Of a stretch of DNA of 64,000 nucleotides, positions 53,092-62,841 are shown piece after piece. The stretch is from Rhodanobacter sp. LX-99 (GTDB taxonomy: Bacteria > Pseudomonadota > Gammaproteobacteria > Xanthomonadales > Rhodanobacteraceae), in contig NZ_JAHFVL010000001.1 of NCBI RefSeq assembly GCF_018599185.1, positions 372,001 to 436,000 of the forward strand. The letters are read 5' to 3'. The notes under the pieces were generated by a model that was not told the DNA's origin, did not search any database, and saw only the letters and a program-made list of their open reading frames with translations. Both the position numbers and the translations under genes were made by a program. Numbering within the stretch: position 1 is the stretch's first letter; each line of letters starts with the position of its first letter.

Positions 53092-54645
53092 TCAACCGGA
53101 ACGATAGTTGTCCACTTCGCGATAGCGTCGCGCATACAGGCCGAACGCCAGCGCGGCGAGCAGCGCGAACGCGGCGAAGAAGAACATCTGGAACGCGGTG
53201 ACGCTGAGCCCCGTGCCGGCAATGGAACCCGTGACGGTTTCGTTGCGCACCGCCGCGTTGGCCAGCAGCACCCACAGGTTGCCGATGGTCGTGGTGAGGT
53301 TCCAGAAGCTCATCACCACGCCTTTCATCGATGCCGGCGCCTGGCTGTAGGCGAACTCCAGTCCGGTCGCCGAGACCAGCACCTCGCCGAAGGTCAGCAG
53401 CGCGTACGGCAGCACCTGCCACACGATCGACAGCGGATCGCCGCCGTCGATCACCACCTGCAGTCCGCCCACCACGATCCACGCCAGGCCGCTGAACCCG
53501 ATGCCGGCGGTCATCCGGCGCAGCGCGGTGGGCTCGTAGCCGAGGCGGCGCAGCAGCGGATACAGCACCAGGTTGTTGAACGGGATCAGCAGCATCACCA
53601 GCATCGGGTTCAGCGCCTGCATCTGCGCGGCATGGAACCACGACGGCATGGTCATCTCGTGGCCCTGCACCACCCAGGTCGAGGCCTTCTGGTCGAACAG
53701 CGAGAAGAACGGCGTGGTCAGCGCGAAGATCACCAGCACGCGCAGCACGTTGCGCGCGCCGTCCACCGCCGCATCCGGATGCAGGCCGCGGGCGCGCTCC
53801 ATCTGCAGCCACGCGCCGCCGCCGACGCCGCCGATCAGCGCCACCAGCGCGAAGCAGGCGACGATCACGAAGCCGAGCGAGCCGATCAGGCCGAAGCCGC
53901 CCAGTGCCACCAGCACGCCGGCGGCCGCGATCCACAAACCGGGCCGCGCCTGCCCGGGCCGGTGCGCCAGCAGTGCCGTGCGCAATACTCGCGAGAACGC
54001 GTTGGGATCGGGCGGCGTCGGCGGCAGCATCACGTACTGCCGGCGGCCCAGCCAGAACACCACGGTGGCGATGAACATCAGGCCGCCGGGAATGCCGAAC
54101 GCCACCGCCGCGCCGAAGTGATGCAGGAACAGCGGCATCAGCAGCGAGGCGAAGAACGAGCCGAAGTTGATGATCCAGTAGAACGCGTCGAACACCACTT
54201 TCGCCAGGTGCTTGTTCGACCGGTCGAACTGGTCGCCCATGAACGACGCCACCAGCGGCTTGATGCCGCCCGCGCCCAGCGCGATCAGGCCCAGGCCGGT
54301 GAAGAAGCCAAGGCGGTTGTTCTCGAAGAACGCCAGGCAGGCGTGGCCGAGGCAGTACACCAGGCTCATCCACAGCACGGTGTTGTACTTGCCGAAGAAA
54401 CGGTCGGCCAGCCAGCCGCCGAGCAGCGGGAAGAAGTACACGCCGATCACGAAGGTGTGGAACACGTCCTTCGCCGCCAGCGTGCGTTGCCCCTCGGGCA
54501 TGTACAGCAGCAAGGTGGTGATCAGGAACGGGGTGAGGATGTTGCGCATCCCGTAGAACGAGAAGCGCTCGCAGCCTTCGTTGCCGATGATGTAGGCAAT
54601 CTGCCGCGGCAGGCGCCCGCCGGCGTGGTCGGGGGTGGTGCTCAT
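53092..54645 (-). CDS. POT/PTR-family proton-dependent peptide transporter
   Basis: 517 residues, 12-14 membrane helices. The POT signature EGCERFSFYGMRNILTPFLI (ExxER proton site) is near the start, followed by GVYFFPLLGGWLADRFFGKY and GGIKPLVASFMGDQFD. It imports di- and tripeptides with protons. ATG 54645 gives MSTTPDHAGGRLPRQIAYII. It is alone on its transcript, and its stop abuts the DUF72 stop, so any terminator must lie inside a gene. Confidence 0.93.
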   Translation of the reverse strand: MSTTPDHAGGRLPRQIAYIIGNEGCERFSFYGMRNILTPFLITTLLLYMPEGQRTLAAKDVFHTFVIGVYFFPLLGGWLADRFFGKYNTVLWMSLVYCLGHACLAFFENNRLGFFTGLGLIALGAGGIKPLVASFMGDQFDRSNKHLAKVVFDAFYWIINFGSFFASLLMPLFLHHFGAAVAFGIPGGLMFIATVVFWLGRRQYVMLPPTPPDPNAFSRVLRTALLAHRPGQARPGLWIAAAGVLVALGGFGLIGSLGFVIVACFALVALIGGVGGGAWLQMERARGLHPDAAVDGARNVLRVLVIFALTTPFFSLFDQKASTWVVQGHEMTMPSWFHAAQMQALNPMLVMLLIPFNNLVLYPLLRRLGYEPTALRRMTAGIGFSGLAWIVVGGLQVVIDGGDPLSIVWQVLPYALLTFGEVLVSATGLEFAYSQAPASMKGVVMSFWNLTTTIGNLWVLLANAAVRNETVTGSIAGTGLSVTAFQMFFFAAFALLAALAFGLYARRYREVDNYRSG

Positions 54646-54810
54646 CCATACTCCTAAGGATCGGGTGGGCGGCGCGCAGCGCCGTATCCACGGGTCCGCC
54701 GGAGTGTGCGCAATTTCCTGCGATCACGAAACCCTGCGGGCAACGTCTCTCACGTAGCCCGTCGCCCCGCCCTGTTAAGCTCGCGGCGCATCCACCGCCA
54801 GCCCATCCGC

Positions 54811-55245
54811 ATGCGCCAACTCAAGCCTCTGATCCTGCTGGCATTCATCGTCCTTGCGGTGACGCTGTGGAACCGCCATGCCGGCACGCCGCAGATCGCC
54901 ACCGGCCCGGCTGCCAGCGCGGACAGCAGCGCATCGCCCCGCGCGCCGGACCGCCCCGCCGGCACCGACGTACCCGCATTCCTGCCGGCGGAGGCACACG
55001 CCACGCTGGATCGGATCGCTCGCGGCGGCCCGTTCGAACACAGCCAGGACGGTAGCGTGTTCGGCAACTACGAGGGCCTGCTGCCGCAGCAGCCGCGCGG
55101 CTACTACCACGAATACACGGTGGAAACGCCCGGCGCGCGCAACCGCGGCGCGCGGCGCATCATCACCGGCGGCACGCCGCCGGTAGCCTGGTACTACACC
55201 GACGATCATTACCGCAGCTTCCGCCGTTTCGAGGTGGACCGATGA
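54811..55245 (+). CDS. Secreted barnase/N1-T1-type ribonuclease
   Basis: 144 residues. N-terminal membrane helix or signal (LILLAFIVLAVTLW), a Ser/Pro/Ala-rich linker, then a microbial RNase domain of about 90 residues: PAEAHATLDRIARGGPFEHS, the catalytic Glu101 in GYYHEYTVETPG, Arg112/Arg115 in RNRGARRI and His133 in YTDDHYRSF, matching the Glu-Arg-His set of barnase. The next gene is its barstar inhibitor, overlapping by four bases. The helix may anchor rather than release the enzyme. Confidence 0.9.
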   Translation: MRQLKPLILLAFIVLAVTLWNRHAGTPQIATGPAASADSSASPRAPDRPAGTDVPAFLPAEAHATLDRIARGGPFEHSQDGSVFGNYEGLLPQQPRGYYHEYTVETPGARNRGARRIITGGTPPVAWYYTDDHYRSFRRFEVDR

Positions 55246-55685
55246 GTCCGCACGGTTTCGACCTGGACCTGACCAAGCCCACCCAGAGCGGGGTGTACTT
55301 CGTCGGCGTCAACGATCTCGACCGGCTCGCGCGCGCCGCCGCCCGCGACGAGCTGTGCGTCTGCCGCACCGACCTCGCCGGCTGCCACGACAAGGGCGAA
55401 CTGCTGCGCCGGCTCGCCGTGTCGCTGCAGCTGCCGGCCACGTTCGGCCACAACTGGGACGCCCTGGCCGACTGCCTGCGCGATCTCGGCTGGATGCCGG
55501 CCTGGGGCTACGTGCTGCTGTTCGAGCACGCCGACGAACTGCGCCAGTCCGCCGCAGCGGACTACGACATCCTGCTCGGCATCCTCGATGACGCGGCCAC
55601 CTTCGGCAGCGACCACGACATGCCGTGGTTCGCGTTCCTGGCGCTGCCCGACAGCGCGTTCGACGACCATCATCCGTCCGCCTGA
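55242..55685 (+). CDS. Barstar-family ribonuclease inhibitor
   Basis: 147 residues, cytoplasmic, acidic. The barstar motif FGHNWDALADCLRDLGWM (about residues 68-85) is present, and the family start (FDLDLTKPTQSGVYFVG) is extended by about 60 residues. It inhibits the RNase of the upstream gene, which it overlaps at 55242-55245 (ATGA), ensuring inhibitor is made with toxin. It has a spare C-terminal tail ending DDHHPSA. Confidence 0.9.
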   Translation: MSPHGFDLDLTKPTQSGVYFVGVNDLDRLARAAARDELCVCRTDLAGCHDKGELLRRLAVSLQLPATFGHNWDALADCLRDLGWMPAWGYVLLFEHADELRQSAAADYDILLGILDDAATFGSDHDMPWFAFLALPDSAFDDHHPSA

Positions 55686-55716
55686 AAGCGGGCCGCTCCC
55701 TTCACCGTGGAAAACC

Positions 55717-55944
55717 ATGCAAACCATCGACTTTGAACTGGAAGGCGACTACGTCGAGCTCAACCTGCTGCTGAAGCTGGTCGGCCTGTGCGACAGCGGC
55801 GGCGCCGGCAAGGCGATCGTGGCCAGCGGCGCGGTGCGTGTCGACGGCGCGATGGAGCTGCGCAAGACCTGCAAGATCCACGCGGGCCAGGTGGTCGGCA
55901 TCGACGACGTGGAGATCCGCGTGCTGGCCGATCCGCATTCCTAA
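55717..55944 (+). CDS. S4-domain RNA-binding protein (YbcJ-like)
   Basis: 75 residues, a single S4 RNA-binding domain: LNLLLKLVGLCDSGGAGKAI and SGAVRVDGAMELRKTCKIHA, ending in IEVRVLAD-like EIRVLADPHS. YbcJ-type proteins bind RNA, with an unclear role. ATG 55717 is the only good start after barstar, 31 bases on. Its TAA shares bases with the stop of the convergent NAT gene (55941-55944). Confidence 0.88.
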   Translation: MQTIDFELEGDYVELNLLLKLVGLCDSGGAGKAIVASGAVRVDGAMELRKTCKIHAGQVVGIDDVEIRVLADPHS

Positions 55945-56756
55945 CCCGGCAGGCTGTCCAGCCGCCGATCGAGGTCGGCGTGCACGGGCAGGCGCAACAG
56001 GAATTCATCCTCCAGCACGCGCCGTATCGCAGCGCTGTCGCGCAAGCTGTGCCGCTCGGGTTCGCGACCGAGCCGACGCACGGTGTACTCATGGTTGAGC
56101 AGGCTCATGCGCCGGTCGGCGGTGGTGCGCGCTGCGATCAGGTTGCTCGGGAAGCGCGACGCCGGATGCGTGGATACGTAGTGGTTGGCCACCACGTAAT
56201 CGACCAACTGGCTGGGCCGCAGGTCGAAGCGGTACAGCGACAGCCATTGCCCGCGCACCAGCGACTGCATGCGCCAGTCGCCGTCGCGCACGACCAGCCG
56301 GAACGGCTCGTGGCCGGTCGGTTGTTCGACGTCGGCCTGCAGCCGCAACGCCCCGGTCAGCACCTGGCCGCCGAAACCGACATCCGTCAACCAACTGCCG
56401 CCGTCCAGTTCGACGCGCAGCAGCATGTGCGTCTGCGCGGTGACGGCATCTTCCGGGTGCTGCCACAGCACGCGCGCGATCAGCCCCGACACCTCGAATC
56501 CGATCGCCCGCAACACCGCGGCGAACAGCAGGTTCTGCTCGAAGCAGTAGCCGCCGCGGCCGTCGTGCACGAGTTTTCGCTCCAGTGCCGGCGTATCCAG
56601 TTCGACCGGCAGGCCGAGCAGCGGGTTGAGGTTCTCGAACGGGATCGCGGCCACATGCGCCACCGCCAGGCCGCGCAAGGTGGCCTCGTCGGCGGCAACG
56701 CCGCCGTGCCAGCCGATGCGCCGCAGATAGGCGTCCAGATCGATGGAACCGTGCAT
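55941..56756 (-). CDS. Arylamine N-acetyltransferase
   Basis: Transfers acetyl from acetyl-CoA to arylamines and hydrazines. 271 residues, the usual NAT size. Catalytic triad Cys71 (RGGYCFEQN), His110 (AQTHMLLRV) and Asp125 (LTDVGFGG); the IPFENLNPL segment is also standard. ATG 56756 gives MHGSIDLDAYLRRIG; an ATG at 56768 would add four residues. It is convergent with the S4 gene, with overlapping stops, and 129 bases from divergent msrA. Confidence 0.92.
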   Translation of the reverse strand: MHGSIDLDAYLRRIGWHGGVAADEATLRGLAVAHVAAIPFENLNPLLGLPVELDTPALERKLVHDGRGGYCFEQNLLFAAVLRAIGFEVSGLIARVLWQHPEDAVTAQTHMLLRVELDGGSWLTDVGFGGQVLTGALRLQADVEQPTGHEPFRLVVRDGDWRMQSLVRGQWLSLYRFDLRPSQLVDYVVANHYVSTHPASRFPSNLIAARTTADRRMSLLNHEYTVRRLGREPERHSLRDSAAIRRVLEDEFLLRLPVHADLDRRLDSLPG

Positions 56757-56885
56757 CCCGTACCCCATGAAGACCGACCGCCGGTGATGGTACCCGGCCG
56801 GCCGACGCGGTAAAGGTAACCGATGGCCCATGCTCGACGAAGAACAGGTACGGGCCACCTTATGGCCATTCCGGCGAGGCGCAAC

Positions 56886-57590
56886 ATGATCCGTCGCAGC
56901 CCACTCCATGTCATCCCGCTGGCCGCCCTGCTGATGCTGGCCGTGAGCGCGTGCCAGCCGGTGTCCGCCGCCAGCGGCGCGCTCCCGGCGCCGACCGTCG
57001 ATGCGCCGAAAACCACCGCCCGCGGCGAACAGGTCGCGGTGCTGGCCGGCGGCTGCTTCTGGGGCATCGAGGCGGTGTTCGAGCACGTCAAGGGCGTGCA
57101 CCAGGTGATCGCCGGCTACTCCGGCGGCGACGCCGCCACTGCCCACTACGACGAGGTCAGCGAGGGCGACACCGGCCACGCCGAATCGGTGCAGGTGCAC
57201 TACGACCCGGCCGAGGTCAGCTACGGCACCTTGCTGCAGGTGTTCTTCTCGGTTGCGCTCGATCCGACCGAGCTGAACCGGCAGGGCCCGGATGTCGGCA
57301 GCCAGTACCGCTCGGCGATCTTCTACGGCAACGCCGAGCAGAAGCGGATCGCCAGCAGCTACATCGCGCAACTGACCGCGGCCAAATCCTTCCCGGCACC
57401 GATCGTGACCCAGGTGGTGCCGCTGAAGGCGTTCTACCCGGCCGAGGCGTACCACCAGAACTATTTCCGCCTGCACCCGAACAACCCGTACATCGTCTAC
57501 AACGACGCGCCGAAGGTGGCGCGGCTGAAGCGGCTGTTCCCGGCGCTGTACCAGCCGGACCGGCAGGTCGTGGAAGTTCAGCTGCACTGA
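56886..57590 (+). CDS. msrA: Lipoprotein peptide-methionine (S)-S-oxide reductase
   Basis: Reduces methionine-S-sulfoxide in proteins. 234 residues. Lipoprotein signal peptide with lipobox AVSAC (Cys23), then MsrA with the catalytic cysteine in [39 protein letters not shown] and [10 protein letters not shown]. The cysteine of the lipobox anchors it in the envelope, so it probably protects periplasmic or outer-membrane proteins. The start at 56886 (GAGG six bases upstream) gives a clean signal; an upstream ATG at 56823 does not. Confidence 0.92.
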   Translation: MIRRSPLHVIPLAALLMLAVSACQPVSAASGALPAPTVDAPKTTARGEQVAVLAGGCFWGIEAVFEHVKGVHQVIAGYSGGDAATAHYDEVSEGDTGHAESVQVHYDPAEVSYGTLLQVFFSVALDPTELNRQGPDVGSQYRSAIFYGNAEQKRIASSYIAQLTAAKSFPAPIVTQVVPLKAFYPAEAYHQNYFRLHPNNPYIVYNDAPKVARLKRLFPALYQPDRQVVEVQLH

Positions 57591-57690
57591 CTGGCGCGAG
57601 GCGGCACGCCTCCCATCTTGCGTGAAGCGGCACGGCCCCCATCTCGGGAGTTCCGCGCAAACGGCGCCCACGGCCTGACGACTTCCCCAC

Positions 57691-59538
57691 GTGCCGCCCC
57701 ACCATTCCACCGAACCCGCCGAATCGACCGAACTCACGCGCAGTTTCCTGGGCGTGTTCCGCTACAGCGGGCGCGCGCTGGAGCTGGTGTGGAGCACCAG
57801 TCGGCCGCTGACCATCGCATTGGCGCTGCTGACCCTGGTCGCCGGCCTGCTGCCGGCCGGCGTGGCCTACGTCGGTGCGCACATCGTCGACGCGGTGGTC
57901 AACGCCAGCCGGTCATGGACCGCCAGCGGCCATGCCTCGCTGCGGCCGGTATTCGAATGGGTGGCGCTGGAAGGCGTGCTGGTGGCGGCGCTGGCCGGCG
58001 CGCAGCGCGGACTGTCGATGTGCCAGTCGCTGCTGCGCGCGCAACTGGGGCAGCGCGTCAACGTGATGATCCTGGAGAAGGCGCTGACCCTGCAGCTGGC
58101 GCACTTCGAGGATTCGGAGTTCTACGACAAGCTTACCCGCGCCCGCCGCGAGGCGTCGAGCCGGCCGCTGTCACTGGTGACGCGCACGTTCGGGCTGGGC
58201 CAGAACGCGATCTCGCTGCTCAGCTACGGCAGCCTGCTGTTCCAGTTCTCGCCGTGGGCGGTGCTGCTGCTGCTGCTGGCCGGGCTGCCGTCGTTCTTTG
58301 CCGAGACGAAGTTCTCCGGCGACGCGTTCCGGCTGTTCCGCTGGCGCTCGCCGGAAACGCGCATGCAGCTGTACCTGGAAACCGTGCTGGCGCGCGAGGA
58401 CCACGCCAAGGAAGTGAAGTTGTTCGGCCTCGGCCCGCTGCTGCTGGGCCGCTACCGCGACATCTTCGACAAGCTCTACAGCGACGACCGCGACCTCACC
58501 GTGCGCCGCGAGAGCTGGGGCTTCGGGCTGGGCCTGCTCGGCACGCTCACGCTGTACGGCGCGTACGCGTGGATCGCCGCCAGCACCGTGGTCGCGCGCA
58601 TTACGCTGGGCCAGATGACGATGTACCTGATGCTGTTCCGCCAGGGCCAGTCGGCGGTGTCGGCGATGTTGTCGGCGATCGGCGGCATGTACGAGGACAA
58701 CCTGTACCTGTCCACCCTGTACGAATACCTGGAAACCCCGGTGCCGCCTTCGTTGGGCGTCGCGCAACGCGGCGCGAAGCCCGACGACGGCATCCGCTTC
58801 GAGCACGTCGGCTTCACCTACCCCGGCGCCGGCGAACCGACGCTGCACGACATCAACCTGCACATCCGCCCCGGCGAATCGCTGGCCCTGGTCGGACAGA
58901 ACGGTTCGGGCAAGACCACCCTGATCAAGCTGCTGACGCGACTGTATGCGCCTGACAGCGGCCGCATCCTGCTCGACGGCACCGACCTGCGCGACTGGGA
59001 CGAAAGCACCCTGTTGCAACGCATCGGCGTGATCTTCCAGGACTTCGCGCGCTACCAGATGCGCGTGGGCGAGAACGTGGGCGCCGGCGACGTCAGCCAC
59101 TTCGAGGACGAAGCGCGCTGGCGCGAGGCCAGCGACAAGGGCATGGCCAGCGACTTCATCGACAGCCTGCCGGCTGGCTTCGAGACCCAGCTCGGCAAGT
59201 GGTTCCGCGACGGCCGCGAGCTGTCCGGCGGGCAATGGCAGAAGATCGCGCTGGCGCGCGCCTTCATGCGTTCGCGTGCCGACATCCTGGTGCTGGACGA
59301 ACCCACCGCGGCGATGGACGCCGCCGCCGAGGCGACCATCTTCGAGCACTTCCGCGAACTGGCCGGCAACCGTATCGCCATCCTGATCTCGCACCGCTTC
59401 TCCACCGTGCGCATGGCCGACCAGATCATCGTGATCCAGGACGGCCGCACCGTGGAACACGGCAGCCACGAACAGCTGATGGCGCTGGGCGGCCACTATG
59501 CCCACCTGTTCTCGCTGCAGGCGCAAGGCTATCGCTGA
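57691..59538 (+). CDS. ABC exporter, fused permease and ATPase
   Basis: 615 residues. ABC type-1 membrane domain (about 30-320) and an ATPase with Walker [19 protein letters not shown], signature [16 protein letters not shown] (Trp in place of the more usual Arg), Walker [13 protein letters not shown] and LISHRFSTV. It shows the LFGL motif region of the MsbA/Lap-like half-size transporters. No cargo can be given. GTG 57691 is the start, because no nearby ATG fits the domain. parE follows after 75 bases. Confidence 0.87.
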   Translation: MPPHHSTEPAESTELTRSFLGVFRYSGRALELVWSTSRPLTIALALLTLVAGLLPAGVAYVGAHIVDAVVNASRSWTASGHASLRPVFEWVALEGVLVAALAGAQRGLSMCQSLLRAQLGQRVNVMILEKALTLQLAHFEDSEFYDKLTRARREASSRPLSLVTRTFGLGQNAISLLSYGSLLFQFSPWAVLLLLLAGLPSFFAETKFSGDAFRLFRWRSPETRMQLYLETVLAREDHAKEVKLFGLGPLLLGRYRDIFDKLYSDDRDLTVRRESWGFGLGLLGTLTLYGAYAWIAASTVVARITLGQMTMYLMLFRQGQSAVSAMLSAIGGMYEDNLYLSTLYEYLETPVPPSLGVAQRGAKPDDGIRFEHVGFTYPGAGEPTLHDINLHIRPGESLALVGQNGSGKTTLIKLLTRLYAPDSGRILLDGTDLRDWDESTLLQRIGVIFQDFARYQMRVGENVGAGDVSHFEDEARWREASDKGMASDFIDSLPAGFETQLGKWFRDGRELSGGQWQKIALARAFMRSRADILVLDEPTAAMDAAAEATIFEHFRELAGNRIAILISHRFSTVRMADQIIVIQDGRTVEHGSHEQLMALGGHYAHLFSLQAQGYR

Positions 59539-59613
59539 TCCGCCCTGGCCGGCTTGACCCTGCCCGCCCGCGCGCCCCATGCTTTGTCGTCTTTACCGGA
59601 TCGAAACACACGC

Positions 59614-61503
59614 ATGAGCAGTCGCTACAACGCCGCCGACATCGAAGTCCTCTCCGGCCTGGATCCGGTCAAACGCCGCCCCGGCATGTATACCGACACC
59701 ACCCGCCCGAACCATCTGGTGCAGGAGGTGGTGGACAACTCGGTGGACGAGGCGCTGGCCGGCCACGCGAAGACCATCGAAGTGGTGCTGCACGACGACG
59801 GTTCGGTGGAAGTGAGCGACGACGGCCGCGGCATGCCGGTGGATATTCACCCGGAGGAAGGCGTGTCCGGCGTCGAGCTGATCATGACCCGGCTGCACGC
59901 CGGCGGCAAGTTCAGCGGCAAGAACTACAACTTCTCCGGCGGCCTGCACGGCGTCGGCGTGTCGGTGGTCAACGCGCTGTCCGATCGGGTCGAGGTGACC
60001 ATCCGCCGCGACGGCTCCGAATACCAGATGGTATTCGCCCACGGCGACAAGGTCAGCCCGCTGGAAGTGATCGGCACGGTGCCGAAGAAGCGCAGCGGCA
60101 CCACGTTGCGCTTCTGGCCGGAGGCGAAGTATTTCGACTCGCCGAAAATTTCGCTGGGCAAGCTCAAGCACCTGCTGCGCGCCAAGGCGGTGCTGTGCGC
60201 CGGCCTCAACGTCAAGCTCACCGATGTCGCCAGCGGCGAAGTCGTCGAATGGCATTACGAGGATGGCCTGCGCGATTACCTGCGCGGCGAACTCGACGGC
60301 ATCGAGGCGTTGCCGAACGAGCTGTTCGTGCACCGCATGGCGCGCGACGTGGAGGGCCTGGAGGTGGCGCTGGCCTGGTTGCCGGAAGGCGAACTGGTGC
60401 AGGAGAGCTACGTCAACCTGATCCCCACCGCTCAGGGCGGCACCCACGTCAACGGCCTGCGCTCGGGCCTCACCACCGCGGTCCGCGAGTTCTGCGACAT
60501 CCGCAACCTGCTGCCGCGCGGCGTGAAACTGGCGCCGGAAGACGTGTGGGAGCGCCTCGCGTTCGTGCTGTCCGCGCGGTTGCAGGACCCGCAGTTCGCC
60601 GGCCAGACCAAGGAGCGGCTGTCCTCGCGGCAGACCGCCGGCATGGTCGAGAACGTCATCCACGATGCCTTCAGCCTGTGGCTCAACCAGAACGTGGAGA
60701 TGGGCGAGCGCATCGCCCAGCTGGCGATCGAGCGCGCCAGCGCGCGCCTGAAGGCGGCCAAGCAGATCGTGCGCAAGAAGATCACCCAGGGCCCGCAACT
60801 GCCCGGCAAGCTGGCCGACTGCACCGCCACCGATCTCACCCGCACGGAACTGTTCCTGGTCGAGGGCGACTCCGCCGGCGGCAGCGCCAAGCAGGCGCGC
60901 GACAAGGAGTTCCAGGCGATCCTGCCGCTGCGCGGCAAGATCCTCAACACCTGGGAAGTCGAATCCACTTCGGTGCTGGCGTCGGAGGAAGTGCACAACC
61001 TGGCGGTGGCGATCGGTTGCGATCCGGGCAAGGACGACCTGTCCAGCCTGCGCTACGGCAAGGTGATCATCCTCGCCGACGCCGACTCCGACGGCCTGCA
61101 CATCGCCACCCTGCTGTCGGCGCTGTTCCTGCGGCATTTCCCGCGGCTGGTCAGCGAGGGCCACGTGTTCGTGGCGATGCCGCCACTGTTCCGCGTCGAC
61201 GTGGGCAAGCAGGTGTTTTATTGCCTGGACGAGAGCGAGAAGGAAGCGATGCTGCAGCGGATCGCGCGCGAGAAGATGAAGGGCGCGGTCAGCACCACCC
61301 GCTTCAAGGGCCTGGGCGAGATGAACCCGCCGCAGTTGCGCGAGTCGACGATCCACCCGGACACGCGTCGCCTGGTGCAGCTCACCGTCGGCGACGGCGA
61401 CGGCACCGCCAAGCTGATGGACATGCTGCTGGCCAAGAAACGCGCCGGCGACCGCAAGTCCTGGCTGGAGGAAAAGGGCGACCTGGCGACGCTGGAGGTC
61501 TGA
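59614..61503 (+). CDS. parE: DNA topoisomerase IV subunit B
   Basis: ATP-driven decatenation of daughter chromosomes with ParC. 629 residues. GHKL ATPase: [40 protein letters not shown]. Toprim domain: [19 protein letters not shown], then [10 protein letters not shown] and [17 protein letters not shown] 59614 gives [20 protein letters not shown], and the PGMYTD motif marks ParE over GyrB. Single-gene unit here; parC is not in the window. Confidence 0.96.
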   Translation: MSSRYNAADIEVLSGLDPVKRRPGMYTDTTRPNHLVQEVVDNSVDEALAGHAKTIEVVLHDDGSVEVSDDGRGMPVDIHPEEGVSGVELIMTRLHAGGKFSGKNYNFSGGLHGVGVSVVNALSDRVEVTIRRDGSEYQMVFAHGDKVSPLEVIGTVPKKRSGTTLRFWPEAKYFDSPKISLGKLKHLLRAKAVLCAGLNVKLTDVASGEVVEWHYEDGLRDYLRGELDGIEALPNELFVHRMARDVEGLEVALAWLPEGELVQESYVNLIPTAQGGTHVNGLRSGLTTAVREFCDIRNLLPRGVKLAPEDVWERLAFVLSARLQDPQFAGQTKERLSSRQTAGMVENVIHDAFSLWLNQNVEMGERIAQLAIERASARLKAAKQIVRKKITQGPQLPGKLADCTATDLTRTELFLVEGDSAGGSAKQARDKEFQAILPLRGKILNTWEVESTSVLASEEVHNLAVAIGCDPGKDDLSSLRYGKVIILADADSDGLHIATLLSALFLRHFPRLVSEGHVFVAMPPLFRVDVGKQVFYCLDESEKEAMLQRIAREKMKGAVSTTRFKGLGEMNPPQLRESTIHPDTRRLVQLTVGDGDGTAKLMDMLLAKKRAGDRKSWLEEKGDLATLEV

Positions 61504-61571
61504 GCCGCCGCGGCTTTTTTTGCCGCCACGGCGGCGCTAAGGTGTCCGTTACTTCTCCAGGAACCACCGCC

Positions 61572-62093
61572 ATGGCCTTGCTGCCGCCCATCAACCTCGA
61601 GCGCTGGATCGACGAACACCGTCACCTGCTGAAGCCGCCGGTGGGCAACAAGTGCATCGTCGACGGCGACTTCATCATCATGGTCGTGGGCGGGCCGAAC
61701 GCGCGCACCGACTATCACTACGACGAAGGCCCCGAGTTTTTCTACCAGCTCGAGGGCGAAATCACGCTGAAAGTGCAGGTCGACGGCGCGGCACGCGACA
61801 TCCCGCTGCGCGCCGGGGAGATCTTCTACCTGCCGCCACGCGTGCCGCACTCGCCGAACCGCGCCGCCGGCTCCATCGGGCTGGTGATCGAGCGCCGCCG
61901 CGTCGCGGGCGAAAAGGACGGCCTGATGTGGTTCTGCGAACGGTGCAACCACAAGCTGTACGAGGAATACTTCGTGCTCGACAGCATCGAGCGCGACTTC
62001 CCGCCGGTGTTCGAGCGCTTCTACGGCTCGCCCGAAGCGCGCACCTGCGACGCCTGCGGCCACCTCAACCCGGCGCCTGCGAAATACGCCTAG
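61572..62093 (+). CDS. nbaC: 3-hydroxyanthranilate 3,4-dioxygenase
   Basis: Opens the ring of 3-hydroxyanthranilate in tryptophan/2-nitrobenzoate breakdown and quinolinate synthesis. 173 residues. Cupin fold with iron ligands in [20 protein letters not shown] and [10 protein letters not shown], then a C-terminal rubredoxin-like zinc site with two CxxC pairs (CERC and CDAC). ATG 61572 gives [20 protein letters not shown]. It follows parE by 68 bases; the rest of the kynurenine pathway is not in this window. Confidence 0.94.
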   Translation: MALLPPINLERWIDEHRHLLKPPVGNKCIVDGDFIIMVVGGPNARTDYHYDEGPEFFYQLEGEITLKVQVDGAARDIPLRAGEIFYLPPRVPHSPNRAAGSIGLVIERRRVAGEKDGLMWFCERCNHKLYEEYFVLDSIERDFPPVFERFYGSPEARTCDACGHLNPAPAKYA

Positions 62094-62117
62094 GAAACAA
62101 TGGCCGGCATCGTCAGC

Positions 62118-62675
62118 CTACGGAGCCGATGAACGGCCCAGCCACTTGTGCGCCATCCGCCGCAGCGAAGCATCGAGGCTGGCATCAGCGGCCACATCCG
62201 CCACCGCTCGCCACGCCAGCGCGCGCGATTCGGGATTCACCGCGAAGCGATCTTCAGCCCCCGCACGCACCACGTAACGCACGTCGTAATGCCAGTGCTC
62301 CGGCTCATCGGCGCGCGCCGGAATGCGATGCCTGTCGATATCGAAGATGCCGCCTTCGACGCGCAGGCCGGCGACGCCGGTTTCCTCCTGCGCCTCGCGC
62401 AACGCCACGCGCGCCAGGTCGGCATCGCCATCGGCATGGCCGCCCGGTTGCAGCCAACGATCCAGCTTGCGGTGATGCATCAACAACACGCGTGCGCCGT
62501 CCGCACTCACCAGCCAGCTCGAACCGGTGAAATGGCCAGTCGCGTTGCTGCGCTCGAATGCATTCGCGTGCGTATGCAGGAATGTCTCGAACTGCGCGGC
62601 TATCGCCGCCTCCCCCTGCCATTGGTCACGGTAGCGCCGGATTGCGTCGATCATGATGATGGCTGGCTGTTGCAT
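62118..62675 (-). CDS. Nudix hydrolase
   Basis: 185 residues. Nudix box PGGHADGDADLARVALREAQ then EETGV: the REAQEETG core is intact, but the first glutamate of the consensus is replaced by Asp/Ala, a variant seen in one branch. It cleaves a nucleoside diphosphate linked to another moiety; the target is unknown. ATG 62675 fits GGA five bases upstream; ATGs at 62681 and 62654 are alternatives. Convergent with nbaC across 24 bases. Confidence 0.85.
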   Translation of the reverse strand: MQQPAIIMIDAIRRYRDQWQGEAAIAAQFETFLHTHANAFERSNATGHFTGSSWLVSADGARVLLMHHRKLDRWLQPGGHADGDADLARVALREAQEETGVAGLRVEGGIFDIDRHRIPARADEPEHWHYDVRYVVRAGAEDRFAVNPESRALAWRAVADVAADASLDASLRRMAHKWLGRSSAP

Positions 62676-62737
62676 GGGCATCCGTTGGCGTGGGTTGAAA
62701 CTCGTCGCGGCATGTTTCGCCGCAACATGAACGAAGC

Positions 62738-62766
62738 TTGTACATCATCTATCGCTGGGCTATGTT
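62738..62766 (+). promoter_or_regulatory. Candidate promoter of the amino-acid permease gene
   Basis: -35 TTGTAC (62738-62743), a 17-base spacer and -10 TATGTT (62761-62766), about 75 bases upstream of the permease start and inside the 166-base gap to the divergent Nudix gene. Both boxes are moderate matches. Confidence 0.45.
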
Positions 62767-62841
62767 GGCCCGCCATTGCCTGCCCGTAACGCCGATCCGC
62801 CGCAGAGCGGAAGCGGGCAAAAATCACTTGAGGGGAGCTTG

